Positions 6,872-8,394 of a stretch of 8,394 nt of DNA are shown here, in pieces. How positions within the stretch are numbered: position 1 is the stretch's first letter; each line of letters starts with the position of its first letter. Origin of the DNA: DATFAS01 sp035254305 (lineage in GTDB: Bacteria > Bacillota > Bacilli > Aneurinibacillales > RAOX-1). The position numbers were made by a program, and so were the translations under genes. The notes under the pieces are model-generated. The model was not told the DNA's origin and ran no database searches. It was given only the letters and a program-made list of their open reading frames with translations. The stretch covers positions 1 to 8,394 of the forward strand of contig DATFAS010000163.1 of the NCBI GenBank assembly GCA_035254305.1. Reading direction: 5' to 3'.

Positions 6872-8083
6872 TTATCCTTGGTCATTTTGAAGTTGATGTA
6901 AGAACGTATTGGTTTTTAATTCAGGTCTGTGGATGATGATATTCACATGAACATTGACTTTTGCTTTCTTAAATTCATTATTCCAATAATCTACGACTTT
7001 CTCGAATTGCTTGGGGTGTTGACGATATAATTTTTCACCAAAGCCAAAGATATCCGATCCGAATTTTAACTGTGTCGTTTCAATCGTCTTTTCTACTTCT
7101 CGTTTAATCTTGTTAGCTGCCATATTTTCATATTTTTTAATGGTTTTTATGTCTCCTATATCATCTGGACATTGAGTAGCTGCCAAATGGCCTTCCCCTT
7201 TAATATTAATCACCACTTCGGGTTTTCCTTCCTTGTACTCTACTTTTACATCTGAATTGACATTGTTAATTCGAACCGTGAATGCATTGTTCTTATTACA
7301 ATGCACAGTAATAGTAGTTGCTCTTATTTTGTCCTGAATCCAGAGATAATTGTTTGTATCCTTTATATCCATAAAACCTTGCATTTTCATTCCTTTAAAT
7401 ACAGCCAAACCGTCTAATACAACCATAGCATCAGGTTGAATTTTCTTTGCATTGTCCATATCGTTACCTTTTTTAGGTTCGCCTTTGATCGTGACAGATG
7501 CCATGATGGGTTCTCTTCCCTTGATCAACAGAGCTGTTATAATATCTCCAAGCTTTACATCCGGGTCCCCACCCCAGTCTCTAACCATCGTATGGAGTTG
7601 GATCCACATCTTAAAAGAAGGTACTTTTTGCAATGGATTAGATACTTTCAAAATATCGGCTGCTGGAACCTCATGCGCTACAACAATATTAAAGTCGTTA
7701 CGTATTTCTCGATTTCGTCTCATAAAATCAAGAAATTCAAGCAGACCCTCTCGTGCAATGTCTTCATGAATTACAAGAGTTTTCATATGGGAATATTCCA
7801 TTTTTCTAGAAAACCCGATATTTAACTTCCTGACTAATTCTGCGATCGTGTCGCCTTCTAGGCTGAATACAAAAGAGGGGCTTGCTTTCCCCCCTGTTTT
7901 CGGATTTAATTCAGATGCGATAATCTCCTCTGCCGTCATTTTATATTTATTGTTTTTCCCCTTATCTATGGCGATCCCCGAGACTAGCGCAATATCATTT
8001 AATTCTCTTCGATCCCAACAACCACTTAGTAAAAAACAGCAGCATGCAATCAAGAAAACCGAAATGATTTTATGTGTATTCAT
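6872..8083 (-). CDS. gerC: GerC-family spore germination lipoprotein (Ger(x)C)
   Basis: The lipoprotein subunit of a GerA-type nutrient germinant receptor, expected on the outer face of the spore inner membrane. The 403-residue protein starts with a lipoprotein signal (KIISVFLIACCCFLLSGC); lipobox LSGC gives lipidated C22, followed by the family-typical WDRRELND and an ALVSGIAIDKG strand. Further hallmarks are the N-terminal half ending near LLIKGREPIMASVTIKGE and a C-terminal half with KIKREVEKTIETTQLKFGSD and a late WNNEFKKAKVNV segment. Length and domains look complete. The ATG overlaps the stop of the gerA remnant (ATGA, 8080-8083), typical of translational coupling in gerA-gerC operons; a GAAGGA purine run is 12 nt upstream. 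Because the upstream gerA is disrupted, this lipoprotein may have no functional A-subunit from its own operon and could be a relic, or could join another receptor. Confidence 0.93.
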   Translation of the reverse strand: MNTHKIISVFLIACCCFLLSGCWDRRELNDIALVSGIAIDKGKNNKYKMTAEEIIASELNPKTGGKASPSFVFSLEGDTIAELVRKLNIGFSRKMEYSHMKTLVIHEDIAREGLLEFLDFMRRNREIRNDFNIVVAHEVPAADILKVSNPLQKVPSFKMWIQLHTMVRDWGGDPDVKLGDIITALLIKGREPIMASVTIKGEPKKGNDMDNAKKIQPDAMVVLDGLAVFKGMKMQGFMDIKDTNNYLWIQDKIRATTITVHCNKNNAFTVRINNVNSDVKVEYKEGKPEVVINIKGEGHLAATQCPDDIGDIKTIKKYENMAANKIKREVEKTIETTQLKFGSDIFGFGEKLYRQHPKQFEKVVDYWNNEFKKAKVNVHVNIIIHRPELKTNTFLHQLQNDQG

Positions 8084-8394
8084 GATTTCATTCTGTCCTT
8101 CTTTGATGGTGTAGGGGACTCAGCATAGGGTTGACGCATGGGGTCTTCTGTATTTAAATACAAGGGTCTTTTTTTCTGTGCCCAAGCAGGGGCACGAAAA
8201 ATGACGTCCTTGTGATCTTCTAACCTGGAAAAAGTCACTCAGAACAGCTGGAGCTGTCAGAACAAAGGGACTGCCATCTACAATAATGGCAATTTTTCCA
8301 CTCAGTAAGTGAGCACAAATGGTATCAGGGCGTTCCGAATTATAAATCAATGGAAAGGGAGTTAATGTTTTATCTATGATGTATTCCTCGGCCA
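8080..8394 (-). pseudogene. gerA: GerA-family germinant receptor A subunit, 3' part, with internal deletion and frame change (runs off the window edge)
   Basis: From the right edge inward, one frame encodes a clear GerA segment: TPFP, ERPDT, then GKIAIIVDGSPFVLTAP and DFFQ (Q codon 8225-8227), the region just before the membrane domain. In intact family members, roughly 150-190 residues with several transmembrane helices follow. Here that frame continues into unrelated residues and stops at 8120-8122. A different frame from about 8220 gives EDHKDVIFRAPAWAQKKRP and ends at a TGA at 8080-8082. That matches the C-terminal cytoplasmic tail of GerA proteins (RAPxW...RP) and overlaps the gerC start as ATGA. 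So the gene has lost its membrane domain and changed frame at about 8220-8227. The 5' part lies outside the window. It should not make a working receptor subunit. An assembly error of several hundred bases is the main alternative. Confidence 0.82.

Noticed and set aside
7436..7825. 129-codon plus-strand frame inside gerC.
   Set aside because: Antisense to a clear GerC lipoprotein gene, with no family resemblance in its translation.
8120..8350. 76-codon minus-strand frame as an independent small gene.
   Set aside because: Its first half is an internal GerA segment that continues upstream in the same frame to the window edge, and its second half is out-of-frame read-through past the deletion, so it is part of the gerA pseudogene.

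Overview
The window looks like chromosomal DNA of a low-to-moderate GC, endospore-forming Bacillota, most likely Bacillales. The evidence is a GerA/GerC spore-germination locus, a RocG/GudB-type glutamate dehydrogenase, a CcpA-type cre site, Shine-Dalgarno sites close to AGGAGG, and an extracellular enzyme carrying a copper-amine-oxidase-N-like stalk domain, which is common in Paenibacillaceae-like bacilli. The genus cannot be fixed from the sequence. There are no rRNA or tRNA genes, insertion sequences, CRISPR arrays or phage genes.

Left part (1-3600): nitrogen-catabolism module. A sigma-54 enhancer-binding activator (87-1820, +; TTG start) faces a glutamate dehydrogenase gene (1888-3156, -) across a strong bidirectional terminator. 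Just upstream of the dehydrogenase lies an easily missed 48-residue two-CxxC (zinc-ribbon-like) protein (3201-3347, -), apparently in the same operon. The leader of this operon holds a well-formed -24/-12 promoter (3399-3414), a cre-like site at the expected transcription start (3374-3387), and a perfect 10+10 bp dyad about 105-110 bp upstream (3484-3506). The simplest reading is that the neighbouring activator binds the dyad and drives the small gene plus the dehydrogenase with sigma-54 RNA polymerase, while CcpA represses in the presence of good carbon sources. This parallels RocR/rocG control in Bacillus subtilis, but with an upstream enhancer and an unrelated-looking PAS/CBS-like sensor region.

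Middle (3604-5413): a PabB-PabC fusion for the chorismate-to-p-aminobenzoate branch of folate synthesis, divergent from the dehydrogenase operon and closed by a hairpin. Its amidotransferase partner PabA is not in the window.

Right part (5418-8394, all -): a secreted metallophosphoesterase with a C-terminal stalk-type domain, with its own extended -10 promoter. Upstream of it, past a strong terminator, is a germinant-receptor locus: an intact GerC lipoprotein gene preceded by a gerA homologue that is broken. The gerA reading frame runs from the window edge to the conserved DFFQ motif, then the gene jumps in another frame straight to the C-terminal cytoplasmic tail, so the membrane domain is missing. 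The old gerA stop codon still overlaps the gerC start (ATGA). No gerB is visible.

Most noteworthy: the sigma-54/cre/dyad control region with the adjacent small zinc-ribbon-like gene, and the internally deleted gerA. I found no wholly new system.
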